Below, one piece after another: positions 1 to 11,850 of a DNA stretch of 64,000 nucleotides. A program made the translations under genes and the position numbers. Each line of letters opens with the position of its first letter. The stretch's first letter is position 1. Under the pieces are notes generated by a model, which worked only from the letters and a program-made list of their open reading frames with translations, had not been told where the DNA came from and searched no databases. Origin of the DNA: Cynocephalus volans (taxonomy: Eukaryota; Chordata; Mammalia; Dermoptera; Cynocephalidae); the NCBI RefSeq assembly GCF_027409185.1, contig NC_084462.1, positions 39,318,679 to 39,382,678 on the forward strand, written 5' to 3'.

Positions 1-715
1 CGAAAGCTTCCTCCCTCCTCCCTCTCCCCCCTCCCTCCCAACAACCTCATATCTGTTCACTTATTGTGTCAATTTCAAGGAATTGTAATTGTTGTATCTT
101 CTTCCCTCCCCCTCCCAGGTTATTTGTGTATTTATTTATTTATTTTTAGCTCCTATAAATAAGTGAGAATATGTGATATTTCTCTTTCTGTGCCTGACTT
201 GTTTCACTTAATATAATTCTCTCTAGGTCCATCCATGTTGCTGCAAATGGCAGTATTTCATTCTTTTGTATAGCAGAGTAGTATTCCATTGTGTAGATGT
301 ACCACATTTTCCGTATCCACTCATCTGATGATGGACATTTGGGCTGGTTCCAACTCTTGGCTATTGTAAAGAGTGCTGTGATGAACATTGGGGAACAGGT
401 ATACCTTCGACTTGATGATTTCCATTCCTCTGGGTATATTCCCAGCAGTGGGATAGCTGGGTTATATGGTAGATATATCTACAATTGTTTGAGGAACCTC
501 CATACCATTTTCCACAGAGATTACGCCATTTTGAAGTCTCACCAACAATGTATGAGAGTTCCTTTATCTCCGCAACCTTACCAGCATTTATCGTTCTGTC
601 TTTTGGATAGTTGCCATCCTAACTGGGGTGAGATGGTATCTCAGTTGGGTTTTGATTTGCATTTCCTGACTGCTGAGTGATAGTTAGTATTTTTTATGTG
701 TCTGTTGGCCATTCA
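1..715 (-). repeat. L1 LINE, 3' UTR and end of ORF2, cut by the window edge
   Basis: Read on the minus strand this is the end of an L1 ORF2 followed by its 3' UTR. The familiar ORF2-tail phrases are present in reverse complement: the 'actactctgc' type block near 270-290, 'ggatagtattcc'-like text, and 'cagtgggatagctgg' near 447. Positions 1-45 are pyrimidine-rich on the + strand, so the L1 strand is G-rich, like the young L1 tails at 26528 and 37213. The 5' break is near 715, and the 3' end lies outside the window. The open frames at 146-388 (-) and 297-680 (+) are remnants of this element or shadows of it. Confidence 0.85.
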
Positions 716-1095
716 TATATCTTTCTTTTTCAAGTCAAAAAAGCATTTAGAAGAATTGAGGGCAACAGAAAATCATCATTAGAATACCACAGTAAAAAAA
801 CTGCTGCAAGATAGATTCATGATCAGTGATAAATTTCCTGGGTGAAACTTTAAGGAGAAACACAATAACAGACTATTCTCATGGCCTCAAATAATCTCCC
901 TCAAAATATTTATTACTGTGATTATATGAACATATTTCCACACATGATTTAATATTACTCCCTCCAGTAAGTGGAACTTAATTGCCCAGTTCTTGAGTGT
1001 GATCTGGAATTAGTAATTTTCCTCTAACAAATGGAAATGAAATAATATTAACTTTGCAATGAAGAAATAAGGCAGACACCACACTGAGTGATCCA
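716..1095. other. AT-rich intergenic stretch, nothing recognised
   Basis: No open frame of note and no repeat that I can name. It lies between two L1 fragments and may itself be degraded LINE sequence. Confidence 0.4.
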
Positions 1096-1640
1096 GGTTT
1101 ATATTAGCAACAAATAATGTCGATAGCCTGTATGCTCTAATATGAAGTGGTAAGAAGGAAACCTCACTTCTCTGTTATTCTTCACCCAAATCCACAGCCT
1201 GAGTATAATCATAAGAAAACATCAGACAAACATAAATAGATGAATATTCTTCAAAACACCTCACCAGTCCCTTTTAAAAATGTCAAGGTCACAAGTACAA
1301 ACTGATAAATTGTTACAGATTAGAGTAAACTAAGAAAATATAATCAATGTGATATACTGGATTAGATTCTGGAATAGAGAAAGGGACATTAGAAAAGCGA
1401 AACAAAGTGGATGAAATACAAATGAAGTCTTTAGTCTTATTTACTATTGTATAAATGTTAATTCCCTAGGTTTGATAAATGTGCCATAATTATAAAAGAT
1501 GTTAACCAGAGAGGTAACAGAATAAAGGATATGTGCAACCTCACTGTACTATCTTTGCTATTCTTCAGTAAATCTAATACTATTCCAAAATTTAAAAGTA
1601 AGAATTAAAAAATGTAAACATTATCAGACTTTGTATAAAA
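1096..1640 (+). repeat. Old L1M-type 3' UTR fragment
   Basis: This resembles the 3' tail of old mammalian L1M elements. It has a stretch about losing a few hundred bases to 'gtcaaggtcac', then 'aatgttaattccctagg' followed by 'gatgttaacc', then 'aatctaatactattcc' and an A-rich end. A closely similar tail, better preserved, is at 29880-30065. It has no coding capacity. Confidence 0.6.
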
Positions 1641-1862
1641 GCATGATTAAAATACATGTTGCCTACAAAAAAATCACTTTAAATATAATAACACAAATAG
1701 TTAAAAGTAAACAGATGGAAAACTGTATATTCCATGTTACTGCTAAATAAAATAAAACTGTAATGGTTATTTCAGTATTGGACAAAGTGGATTTCAGAGA
1801 AAAGAATATTTCTAGAAGATATTTCCAGAACATTTACAAAAATAAATATGAATACAAATATA

Positions 1863-2192
1863 CAGTCAGCCTCCCATATCTGCAGGTTCTGCACCCACAG
1901 ATTCTACCAAACATGAGTTAAAAATATAAGCATAAAAAAAGAAATAACAATACACAGTAAAAATAATACAAATTTAAAATTAAAACACTATTACAACTAT
2001 TTACATAGCATTTATGTTGTATTAGGTATTATAAGTAATCCAGAGCTGATTTAAATTATACAGGAGGGTAGGAAGGTGGGCAGGTTATATGCAAATACTG
2101 TGCCATTTTATATGAGGGACTTGAGCATCCATGGATTTTGATATCTTTGAGAGTCCTGGAACCAATCTCCTGCAGATACCAAAGACCAGCTG
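1863..2192 (+). mobile_element. Tigger/MER2-like non-autonomous DNA transposon
   Basis: The ends are inverted repeats ('cagtcagcctcccatatc' at the left; 'gcagatacc...cagctg' at the right). TA dinucleotides flank both ends (1861-1862 and 2193-2194), as expected of pogo/Tigger insertion. The interior carries the phrase 'attaggtattataagtaatc' typical of the MER2/Tigger group. There is no transposase. Confidence 0.75.
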
Positions 2193-4324
2193 TAAATATA
2201 AATGCAAATATATTATTCACCAAGAAGATATAACAATACTAAACTTAATAATCTACAGAAGGAAATAAAATAAAACTACAGTTATACTTGGCGATTTCAA
2301 TATTTCTTTCTCAGTAATTGATAGAACAAGTAGACAGACAATAGCAGAGGTATGGAAGAGTTGAACAACATTATAAACCAAATCACCCTAGCTGACATTT
2401 ATAGAACATGTCACCAAGTAACACCAGAATACACACTCTTTTGAAATGCACGTGTAACATTTGTAAACATAGACCTTATTCTGAGCCATAACAAAGACTC
2501 AAGATGCCGGTAAGGATTTGAGAAACACAAAGTAGGTTTATTTTCCAAGCACAAAAGAGTCAAATCAACAATCCTCGATATTCCCAACTATTTTTTTTTA
2601 AATAACATATTTCTACATAACACATGATTTTTAAAAAATCAAAGAAAAAAATAATAAAACTTATGAAACATTGTTTGAAAAGTTCTTGAGAGGAATATTA
2701 CAGAATTAAATGCCTATGTCACAAATAAGAAAGGTCTCAAATCAATGACCTCAGTTTCCACCATAAGATAACAGAAAAGTTTAAGCAAGTATACTCCAAG
2801 GAAGTAGAAGAAAGTAAATAATAAGAGAATAGTAAATAGCAAGAGAGAAGACTCAGATTACCAACATCAAGAATAAAGAAGGCAATTACATTACACCTTC
2901 AAAAATTATTAAAGGGACAGTAATGAAATATAATAAATAACTTTATGTAAATAAATTCCAAAAAATATGAGATGGACAATTTTTTTTTGGATGACACAGA
3001 CATCTCAGTAGAGAACAAGAGCACAGTACCTAATCGTGAAAGATGGCATCGTTTCCTCATAATGTCAGAAACAGTACAAGAATGTCCAGTGTCACCAGTG
3101 GAGGTTCTAGCCAGTGTGATAAGGCCAAGAAAAAAAAAGGCATCCAGATCAGACATAAAGTGGTACTTTTCTTTTCATTTTCAGGTGACAGGCTCATGAG
3201 TGTAGAAGATCTGAGGGATTTGCATGCACACACACACACGAACACACAAACAAACTATTACATATTACACCTAATGTGTAATATTAGTAGGACAGCAGAA
3301 TACAAAATCAGTGTAAAAAGCAAGTGTGTGTATACCTACCTACATACATATATTTACATTAGCAAATAACAATTAAAAGAGGAATAAAAACATTTATAAT
3401 AGAATCAAAAATCATTAAGCAAATAGGAAAAAGTCTGACAAAATTTATAAAAGACCTGTGTACTGAAAATTACAAAACATTGCTGGAATAAATTAAGGAA
3501 GACCTAAGTAAATGGAGAGATATAGTAGGTCTATGGCTCAGAAGGTCCTATATTGTAACTTCTTCCCAAATTATGTACAAATTCTATATAATCCCAATAA
3601 TTTTTTTAAAAGTAGCATTTTTAAAATAGAAATTGACAAACATTCTAAAATTCCTATAGAAATACAAGGAACCTATAATAGATAAAACAACTTTGAAAAA
3701 GAACAACACTAACAGTATTAACAAAACATTAATCAAGACAATATGGTATTAGTGTAAGACAGGGAGATCAGTGCAACAGAACAGAGAGCTCCCAAATAGA
3801 ACCACACATATAGACAGCGAATTGAAAAGGCAATTCAGTAGTGAAACAGTTGTTTTCGTAGCAGAATAAACTTGATTTATTACTAATACCTTCTACAAAA
3901 ATTGAACCAAAATAGATAATTATAAAATGTACCATTTACACTGTAAATACTCCCAAATATTAAACTTAAAATTATAAAATTTCTAGAAGAAGACATAGGA
4001 GATATTCTTTGAGACCCTGTGTTAGGAAAATATTCCTTAGCACATTAAAGGACAATTTGTTAAATTGGACTTTATCAAATTAAAAATATTCTGCTCCCAA
4101 AAGATACTGTTAGAGAATGAAAATGCCAAAGTGGGATAAAATATTTGCAAAGCACATTTCACCAAAGATGGCATATGGATGAAGAAAAGCTCACAAAAAG
4201 ATGCTCAATATTATTAGCCATTAGATATATACAACTAAAACTAGAAAGGAATACCACTGCACTACTATTAGAATTGCTAAAATTAAATATATATACATGT
4301 GTATTATATGTATATACATGTATG

Positions 4325-4346
4325 TGTGGGTATGTGAGTGTGTGTT

Positions 4347-4403
<57 letters not shown>
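4325..4403. repeat. (TG)n microsatellite
   Basis: A run of TG dinucleotides interrupted by a few TTTG units lies inside the old L1. The ORFs that cross it on both strands (4145-4465 and 4221-4457) are artefacts of the dinucleotide run. Confidence 0.95.
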
Positions 4404-4405
<2 letters not shown>

Positions 4406-5099
4406 AGAGACAGTACTCACTGTTTACAAGGATGTGAAAGAACTGGAACCATCCCACATTGTTAGTTGGAATGTAAAATGTTAGGCTAACTTTGGAAAAA
4501 CTTTGTCAGTTTCTTTCAAAGTTATACATCATCTGTGATATATCTAGCCATTTCATTTCTAGCTAGAGAAATGAAGGCATATTCCATACAAAGTCTTTTA
4601 CCTGACTTTTAGTAGCAATTTTATCTGTAACAACCCCAAACTGGAAACCATCAAAATGTTATCAATAGAGAAATGGTAAACAAACTGTGGTATATTCATA
4701 CAATAGAATACTACTCAGCAATGAAATTAGAAGCTCTTGATACATGCCACAGCATAGAAGAAGCTCAAAATAACTATGCTGGGTGAATGAAACCATATGA
4801 AAAGGGTTAAACCTGGTGTGATTCCGTTTATATAAAATTGCAGAAAATACAGACAGAAAGCAGATGGTGGGTTAGCTGAGGTGGTCAGAGTGGGTGGGTG
4901 GGAACAGTCCCAAAGGGGTGTGAGGAAACCATTAAGCACCATGGGTATGCATATATGTTTACTACCTTGATTGGGTAATGGTTTCATAGCTATATATGTC
5001 AAAACTGGTCAAGTTGTACACTATAAATTTGTGCAGTTTATCACATATCAATTTTACCTTAATAAACCTGTTAAAAATAAGCTCTATGGCTTGACCTGT

Positions 5100-6080
5100 G
5101 GGAGGGGACAGTGGTAATAAACTGAGATATGGAAAATCCCAGTTTTTCAGGGGTACATATTAAACAGTGTCTATGCTTATTTACCCCTGCTCCATAGTGA
5201 GTGAGCAGGGTCCCAGTGCCCTGCAGGGAGACCTGTGGCTGTAGACCACTATCTAATTAATGTAGCCTTTTTCAACTTTCCCTGGAGGGTAGAAATTTCA
5301 GTCCAAAGAGGCTTGCAGTAGACATCAAACATAGACAGCCAGACTACCAGGAAGGGGGTGAGGATAAATTCAAGTTTCTGCATGTCTAATCTTTACTCCA
5401 GGCTCCTGGCTTGTAACTGCCATTGTTATTCTTACAAGGTGACTCATGACGGGCCCATAGATAACTTCAGAATGGGGACTGGTCCCCAAGAAGACGAATT
5501 ACGTGATTAAATAGGGACTTTCAGTCACCTGACCTCCAGGGAAGTTAGGGGATCTGGAGGGTTTGTCCAATCACATGCATGTTTAAGCAATCATGCCTGC
5601 ATATAAAACCCCAACAAAAACTCTGGACGCTGAAGCTTACTGCAGCTTCCTGGTTGGTGAACACATGCACGTCTCCCTGGAAAGGCATGCTGTGATTCCA
5701 CAGGGAGATGCCATGGAAGCTCTTTGCCCTTTTCAGACCTCACTCTCATCCTTTATAATAAAATTGCAATTGTGACTACAGCACTTTCAGTGAGTTCTCT
5801 GAGTCTTTCTAGCAAATTACCAAACCCAGTGGGGTCAGGGGTACCTCCCAATGTACAGCTAGTCAGTCAGAAGTGTGGGTGGCCTGGGGTCCCTGAAGTG
5901 CAGCAGGCATCTGAAGTAAGGAAAGCCTTGTTGGGGACTGTGTCCTTAATCTTGTTGGATCTGTGCTATCTCCAGGTTATTACTGCCATAACTGAATTGC
6001 AGCACGCTCAGTTAGGGTTGAAAAAGAGCAGAGGAAATGCAATTAATCTAAAGAAGAATGGGGCTCCTTTATGTCACTAA
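5100..6080 (+). repeat. Ancient LTR-type element (probable solo LTR)
   Basis: The block has the order expected of an LTR. There is a TATA-like 'gcatataaaacccc' at about 5599, a poly(A)-signal-like 'ataataaaat' near 5755 about 160 bp later, then a U5-like region with 'tctttctagcaaattacc' and 'gtcagtcagaagtgtggg', phrases I associate with a mammal-wide LTR family. The family name is not certain. No retroviral coding region flanks it. Confidence 0.5.
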
Positions 6081-6786
6081 CTGATACATTAAAGGAAAGG
6101 GGCCAGGTAAGGCCATGATTATAAAAGTATTTCACATAATTTTATATAATTACATAATTACAAAAATTAATCCCTGGAAATCAATGGGAGCAGGTGGAAG
6201 CAGCCACTCTAACAACTAAGGATTCTGATGCACATGAGGATGAGGAGATCCCATGAACTAAAGAGCTGTTCTTATTCCAGAAGCTGGTACCTAAATGTAT
6301 GATCCTAATTTACCAGTGAATAAGTGAGATTTGAGACTAGTTTCCTGAGACTCAAGAAGGTGGACAAGTGGACCTAATGATATTAAGAGGGCCAACCTCC
6401 TTTCTCTTGAGACCACCCTACTGCTGGTCAATGGCACTCTGCTGTACCAGTTGTCAAGGAGTTAGAAGAAATGCTGGACTAAGACTTTTTCTAGCAGCCC
6501 TTGCCAGCTTCATTGTCTGTAAACGTGAATGACTCTAAAGTTCCGTATATATCCCAGAGTACTCTATGTCATTTTTTTTTATTTGTCCCTCCAAAGGGAT
6601 GACCGTCAGGAGGGAAAGAGCTTTATCAGGATTCTTTCTTCCATGGATTTTTTTTCAAGCACCCAGGTTATTCTCTACTTCCCAAACGGACGAGATACCT
6701 GAATTCTCAATTTTTCCAACACATTACTGGTCCTTGGGGTGGGCTAAAAAATACTTTCCTACCAAAAAAAAAAAAAAAAAAAAAAA
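6081..6786. other. Intergenic sequence, only a poly(A) tract recognised
   Basis: No gene or nameable repeat is seen. It ends in an A-run (about 6763-6786) directly before the MaLR-like LTR. The ORF 6566-6802 runs into that A-run and is not credible. Confidence 0.4.
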
Positions 6787-7232
6787 GATGTTTATGCCCT
6801 AATTCCTGGAACATGTGAATGATACCTCACATGGGAAAAAAAAAAAAAAAATCTTTGCACATATGATTAAGTTGAAGACCTTGAGATAAGATCATCTTGC
6901 ATTTATGGTATCCCTAAGTCTAATGACTAGTGCCATTTTAGGAGAGGGAAATCAGACAAACAGATACAGGGTGGAGATGGCCCTGGGAACCCATGTGAAG
7001 ATGAAAGGAGAGACTGGAGTTATTCTATCACAGCCAAGGAATGCCAGGAGCCACCAGAAGCTGAGACAGTCAAGGAGGGATTCTCCCAGAAGCCTTTATT
7101 GGGATGTAGCCGTACCAGCATCTTGATTCCAGACTTCTGGCTGCCATATCTATGGGAGAATAAAATTATGCTATTTTAAGCCACCCACTATGTAGCGATT
7201 TGTTATAGCAGCCTTAGAAAACTAATATGGTG
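6787..7232 (+). repeat. MaLR (MLT1-like) LTR
   Basis: Phrases typical of MLT1 LTRs appear in order: 'atgtttatgccctaattcc', 'ttgagataagatcatc', 'gccaaggaatgccagg', 'ccagaagctgagac', 'gattctcccagaagcc', then 'ttttaagccacccactatg' and 'aaaactaatatgg'. An A-run at 6838-6851 interrupts it. The ORF 6905-7126 lies within the LTR and is not a gene. Confidence 0.7.
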
Positions 7233-7984
7233 CAAGATTTTAATTTCACAAAATGTACTGTTTTCAGTGTCGAGAATAAACTGCAGGTGAGAAGATGCTT
7301 TAGGAACCCACTGTGGTAGTCCAGGTGAGAAGAGCTCTGGGCTATGGCAGTGGCATGTCAAGGGATGGGATGTAGTGAGTGGCAGGAGGGATAAAAGAGA
7401 ACCGATGGTATTTCTTGTTTCCCCCTCAGGAAACTGGGTGGAGAGTCATGCCATGTACTGTGAGGTGGGGAACACACAGACACCCAAAGGTTTGAGGGGG
7501 GCACCAATGAAGTAAGTTAGAATGTCGAATTGAAAACCCAAAGGCATAGTGTTAAGATGTCCCTTTGGCAATTGGATTTTTAGTTACAGAACACAGAAGA
7601 GACATCTCAGGCTAGCAGAGTGCATTGGGAACTTATTGGTGTACAGAGGCCAACTTCAAGCTCTGGGAAATGGCATTGCTCAGGCAGAAACACAGGTGAG
7701 AAGAGAAGAGGACATAAGACAGAACCACGAGAACCCTCAACTTTTACGGATGGTTGTAGAAAGAGACGCTTTTGAAAGATTTGAGAATGTGTGAAAACAG
7801 AGTTCTCAGCTATCCCAGGAGTCGATGGTGTATCTGGAGGACTCAGGGCTCTCTGGAGCAGTAGCCACGGCACGTGTGGTGGTGATTGAGTGTGTGTGTG
7901 CATTACCAATACAGGTGAGAAAGCCAAGACTCTGCTTGATGGATAAATCGATCATTAAATGGATAATACTACAAATACCACCAT
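7233..7984 (+). repeat. Ancient dispersed repeat, class not resolved
   Basis: Text such as 'gtggtagtccaggtgagaag', 'gcaattggatttt' and 'agagacatctcagg' resembles an old mammal-wide interspersed family that also appears around 18650, 19500-22750, 31090-31520 and 63613-64000. I cannot name it with confidence. Confidence 0.4.
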
Positions 7985-8540
7985 ACACATGAATTTGACA
8001 ACATAAATGAAATGCACCAGCTTCCTAAAAACCACATTTTACTAAAACCCACCCATCATGAATACTATAATCTGTGTAAACCTACAACAAGTTAATCATA
8101 ATTTGTCATTACAAACCATCTGAAAAATAAATTTCCAGTCAGTGATTGTTTCACTGAAAAATTCTACCAAACTTTTAAAACAGAAATAAAAACCAATTCT
8201 ATACAATTTCTTCCATAAAACTAAAAGGAGGGGGGAACAGTAGTTTTATGAGGATATAATACCCTGATATAAAAACCAGATACAGACATCACAAAAATAG
8301 AAAGCTACAGACCAGTATCTATGATGAGTATATAGACAAGACACTGGAACGCAATATTAACAATTAAATGCAGTGGTATATTAATTTTTTTAAAAAAAAT
8401 CTACTACAAACTTGAACCCAAGGTCTACTTGAAAAAAAACATTACCTTAGAGAAGATTGTTTAAGATGAGGCAATCAATTTTAATATGCCCAGAAAAAAT
8501 ATTCAATAAGGAAGGTTATATGATAGTCTGGAAAGAGGCT
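7985..8540 (+). repeat. L1 ORF2 fragment
   Basis: L1 ORF2-like text is visible, with 'ctgaaaaattctaccaaac' near 8153 and 'gaccagtatct' followed by the 'atagacaagacactgg' region near 8310-8350. It is degenerate and has no long frame. Confidence 0.6.
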
Positions 8541-8603
8541 TAAATCACCTGGACCTGTTGGTATCCTGTCTTTCTTCTCTCCTCCATGTTCGTTATTTTC
8601 AGT

Positions 8604-8815
8604 CGTTCTCAACTAGGGCCAGTGCTGCCCATAAAAGGGCTTTTGGCCATATGTGTGGGAGATGGGTGTTTTCTTTTTTCCATTTTCCTTCCAGGCATTC
8701 AGGTGTGTGTCTGTGTAGGGAGATGGTCTCTGTGGTGTGCATTCCACTCTCACACAATGAAAAGTTACCCCACCTTCATGCTACGACTGGTTACTTTGAA
8801 GAGCCCTGATTTAGA
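8604..8815 (+). repeat. MER20-like hAT-Charlie element, degenerate
   Basis: It starts with a 'gttctcaactagggccag' end and closes with 'gaagagccctg', resembling the terminal inverted repeats of MER20, with the 'gggagatgggtgtt' interior. It is strongly diverged. Confidence 0.5.
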
Positions 8816-8944
8816 CACTCTCTCAGGGTAATGTTATTACCTTATTCACCTCCCAATCTTCTCTTTTTAGTCCAGGCCTCCTTCCTGAGCTCTCTATTGA
8901 GACAGCTGCCAGGCATGTCTACTCTGTCTTCCTAGGAACTTTTA

Positions 8945-9735
8945 AAATTAATTAATTTATTTTATTATTTTAGTTGACATGTTGCCATTGTAATTGTACA
9001 TATTTTGGGGGTGCAATTTGATATTTTGCTACATATAGGTATGTGTTGTATAATTATCAAATCAGTGTATTGAGTGTATCCATCACCTCATGCATTATTG
9101 TTTCTTTACGGTGAGAACATTCAAAACTTTCTTTTCCAGCTGTTTTGTAATATATAATACCTTACTATAAACCATGTCACACCACTGTGGAACAGAAAAC
9201 CAGAACTTATTCTTCCTACTTAATTTTAACTTTGTACAGGTTGACCAATCCCTTTCCAGCCTGCCTTCTCACCTCCTTCTCTGGTCTCTGGCAATCACTG
9301 TCGTACTCTCTGCTTCTATGATATTAACTCTTTTTGTTTGTTTGTTTGTTTGTTTAGTTTCCACATATAAGTGAGATCATGCAGTATTCGTTCTTCTGTG
9401 TTTGGCTTATTTCTCTTAACATGATGTCCTCGAGGTTGATCCATGTTGTTACAAAGGACAGCATTTCTCCCTTTTTTATGGCTGAATAGTATTCCATTGC
9501 TATATATATACGACATTTCCTTTTTTCATTTATCCACTGATGAACGACTTAGCTTGATTCTGTATCTTGGCTACTGTGAATAGTGCTGCAGTAAACATGG
9601 GGATACAATTGTCTCTTTGCTATACTGATTTAATTTCCTTTGGATAAATACCTGGTAGTGGGATTGCTGGTTCATACTGCAGTTCCATTTTTAAATTTTT
9701 GAGGAAACTCCATACTACTTTCCACAACACTTAGC
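8945..9735 (-). repeat. L1 3' end, minus strand
   Basis: Reverse-complement L1 3' UTR ('gtgtatccatcacctcatgc' near 9078, 'acggtgagaacattc' near 9108) is followed by the end of ORF2 ('tgaatagtattccattgc' near 9483, 'gctgcagtaaacatgggg' near 9585). A short (TTTG)n run lies at about 9332-9356. It carries no intact frame. Confidence 0.85.
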
Positions 9736-11850
9736 CCTCCTTTACAATAGGTCCAAGAAATGGCACCCTTATATCCTAGCTACTCTGCACAGCCAAATCC
9801 TGGCTGCCCCTGAGACAGAACTCTGGCTTTCCCTGGTATTCACAGTCACCTCTCTCCTTTCTTCATAATTTATATCTTCCCTGTCATCCCAGTTGAACAT
9901 TGGCTCCCTCTTTCTCATTCTCTGTGGTTCCTTTGCAACAAGCATCACAACATATGATTTTTCATACTCATTTATTTTCTTATTTATGGCTCTCTTTCTC
10001 TGCTACTTACCCTCACTATAGATTACAGAGTTCATATCTCTTCTTACGATATCCCCAGGCACTATGCCTGAAATGCAGTGTTTAATAAATAGTTTCCATA
10101 TGAAGATGAAATGCAAACCACTGCCCTTTCTTACATGGATTCCTGCAAAAGAACTCCCAATTGTTATTTCTGCCTCTGCTTCTCAATCTTCCCCAACTCC
10201 GGTCTTAACTCTGTACCCAGATGACCTTCCAAAAGACATCCCAGAACCTTTCACTCTGAGTGCTGGCAGACTGCTTTGGGGGTCTGGGAGGGACTGGAAT
10301 GTCTCCCAGTTCAGTGAGTGTGGTGGGACTCAGATGGACAAACATGAGCAGTGTCCCTCCAGGGAGGCTGGAGAGGATGAGAGGCTAGAATAGGGTCCCC
10401 TCCCCCACACCCCACCAACTGTGGGAAGCAGCTCTGCTTGTCCTCACTTATTATTTTCTAACAAAAAGGGGCTTAGCTGCCAAATAATCCCAATGCCATT
10501 GGTTTCTCCCTCAGACTGGGATACTTTTCTAAAATGCAAATCTTTCAGACACATGACAGATATTGCTCAATAATATTTGTTGAACACATTAAAGTGAGTT
10601 CTCTGTTTCAGTTCCTTGGCCTGAAAGGCATTTGGGGCCCGTTCGGGGGCTCCAAGGTGGAGGTTGCCTATGTGGACAGGAAAGAGCCAGAAGGACTCAC
10701 ATTTCATCCAGGGCCTCTGGGGCCCTGCACTGTGAGCATGCGTACTGTCCATTGGAGGCTCTGGGGTGACCCCCCCCTCCTCTGCTCACTATGGAAACCA
10801 ATGCCACGACTGGCCTCTCCCCCTAACCCTGAGTCTGCCAAGAACAGCCTATTCCACAGCTGTGTAATCTGTTCCACATTACAGTTTGAAGTAACCCACC
10901 AGCAAAACTGTCTGCCCTGGAATATTTTAAGTTATAACTTCTCCATATATTTTCTGCATCTACAGAGCTTCTATTTACGGGATCTTGACTTAATGAGTGG
11001 ACTCTTATGAGTTTCTTTCAACAAAATTTTTGTAAGCTTCGCACTTTGGCTGCTCAGGTGCTGGCCCCATAGGCTCCACCCTGGAAGAAGCCACGAAGCC
11101 TACTTTATCCCCAGCACTCTCAGAACATCATTGGAGCTTCAGCCCTAAATCTTATCCCTTGGATTAAGTCCGTTGTGAATGTCTCTTAAGTACTGCCTTT
11201 CTCTTCTTTCCTATAATGTCATTGGTCCTTTTCCATATCATTCTGAATCTCTGCATCTCTAGTTTAAGGGTAGGCACCTTATTAGGTAGCTATCAAGCTA
11301 CTGACCCCTCCTGTGGCATATGGGCAATTGTGCCTTTTCTCACTTAAAGACAATCCAAAACTTCACCTTGCTTCACTGTGCCACCTGCCCAAGCCTGCTC
11401 CCATTAATTTTCTTCTTGGTGGGAAACAGTCTCTTTAGCATACCTTTGCCTGGGAAGAAGATGATATCACTTCAGCAGGTGTATAGTAGGGCTCCAGGGT
11501 GAGCAGCACCAGGGTCTACCCTGTGCTTGGTTTCAAATTTGAGCACTGGTTCCAAGTGTTTAAGCATTCCAAGCATTAATTGTGGTCCTGGTACACAGGT
11601 ACAATATTAAGCGGTCCTCCTATCAGAAGTTAGGCGTGACATGAGCTGCAGCAGAGGTGGGGCACACCGTCTGCCATGGCGCTGTCAACTTCACCAGAAT
11701 GAAATTCAGGCAGGAACTCAATTATTCAGTTCAGCCCAGGAAGCAACTGGAGCTCAAGCAGCTCTTTGGCCAGAGCTCAGATATCCAACTCATGCAAGAG
11801 CCAATTTTTATCATCATTATGCCCTAAACCTGTGATATAATTTCATGAGT
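9736..11850. other. Mostly unrecognised intergenic sequence with an L2-like 3' end
   Basis: Positions about 9985-10095 look like the 3' end of an L2 LINE ('ccccaggcactatgcc' and 'gtttaataaatagtt'). The rest is not recognised. The 158-codon frame at 10534-11010 has no domain, no sensible composition and no context, so I do not call it a gene. A 21-bp element at 11642-11662 recurs at 12401-12421. Confidence 0.4.

Larger units (their letters stand above)
1641..5080 (+). repeat. Old L1 ORF2 and 3' end, interrupted by a Tigger element
   Basis: Degenerate L1 ORF2 runs through this block. 'Attattcaccaagaag' at about 2210 and the late ORF2/3' text from 3420 to 5080 ('ggtaaacaaactgtgg' near 4675, 'ctactcagcaatgaa' near 4710) are typical. 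The Tigger at 1863-2192 splits it, so the L1 is the older element. Many stops and frameshifts are present, and the small ORFs at 2899-3369 and 4145-4465 have no coding support. Confidence 0.75.

Noticed and set aside
297-680. 127-codon frame at the window start
   Set aside because: It is antisense to the end of an L1 ORF2, so it is a shadow of the repeat.
10534-11010. 158-codon frame between repeats
   Set aside because: No motif, no homology that I recognise, and no promoter or poly(A) context; its length is unremarkable by chance.
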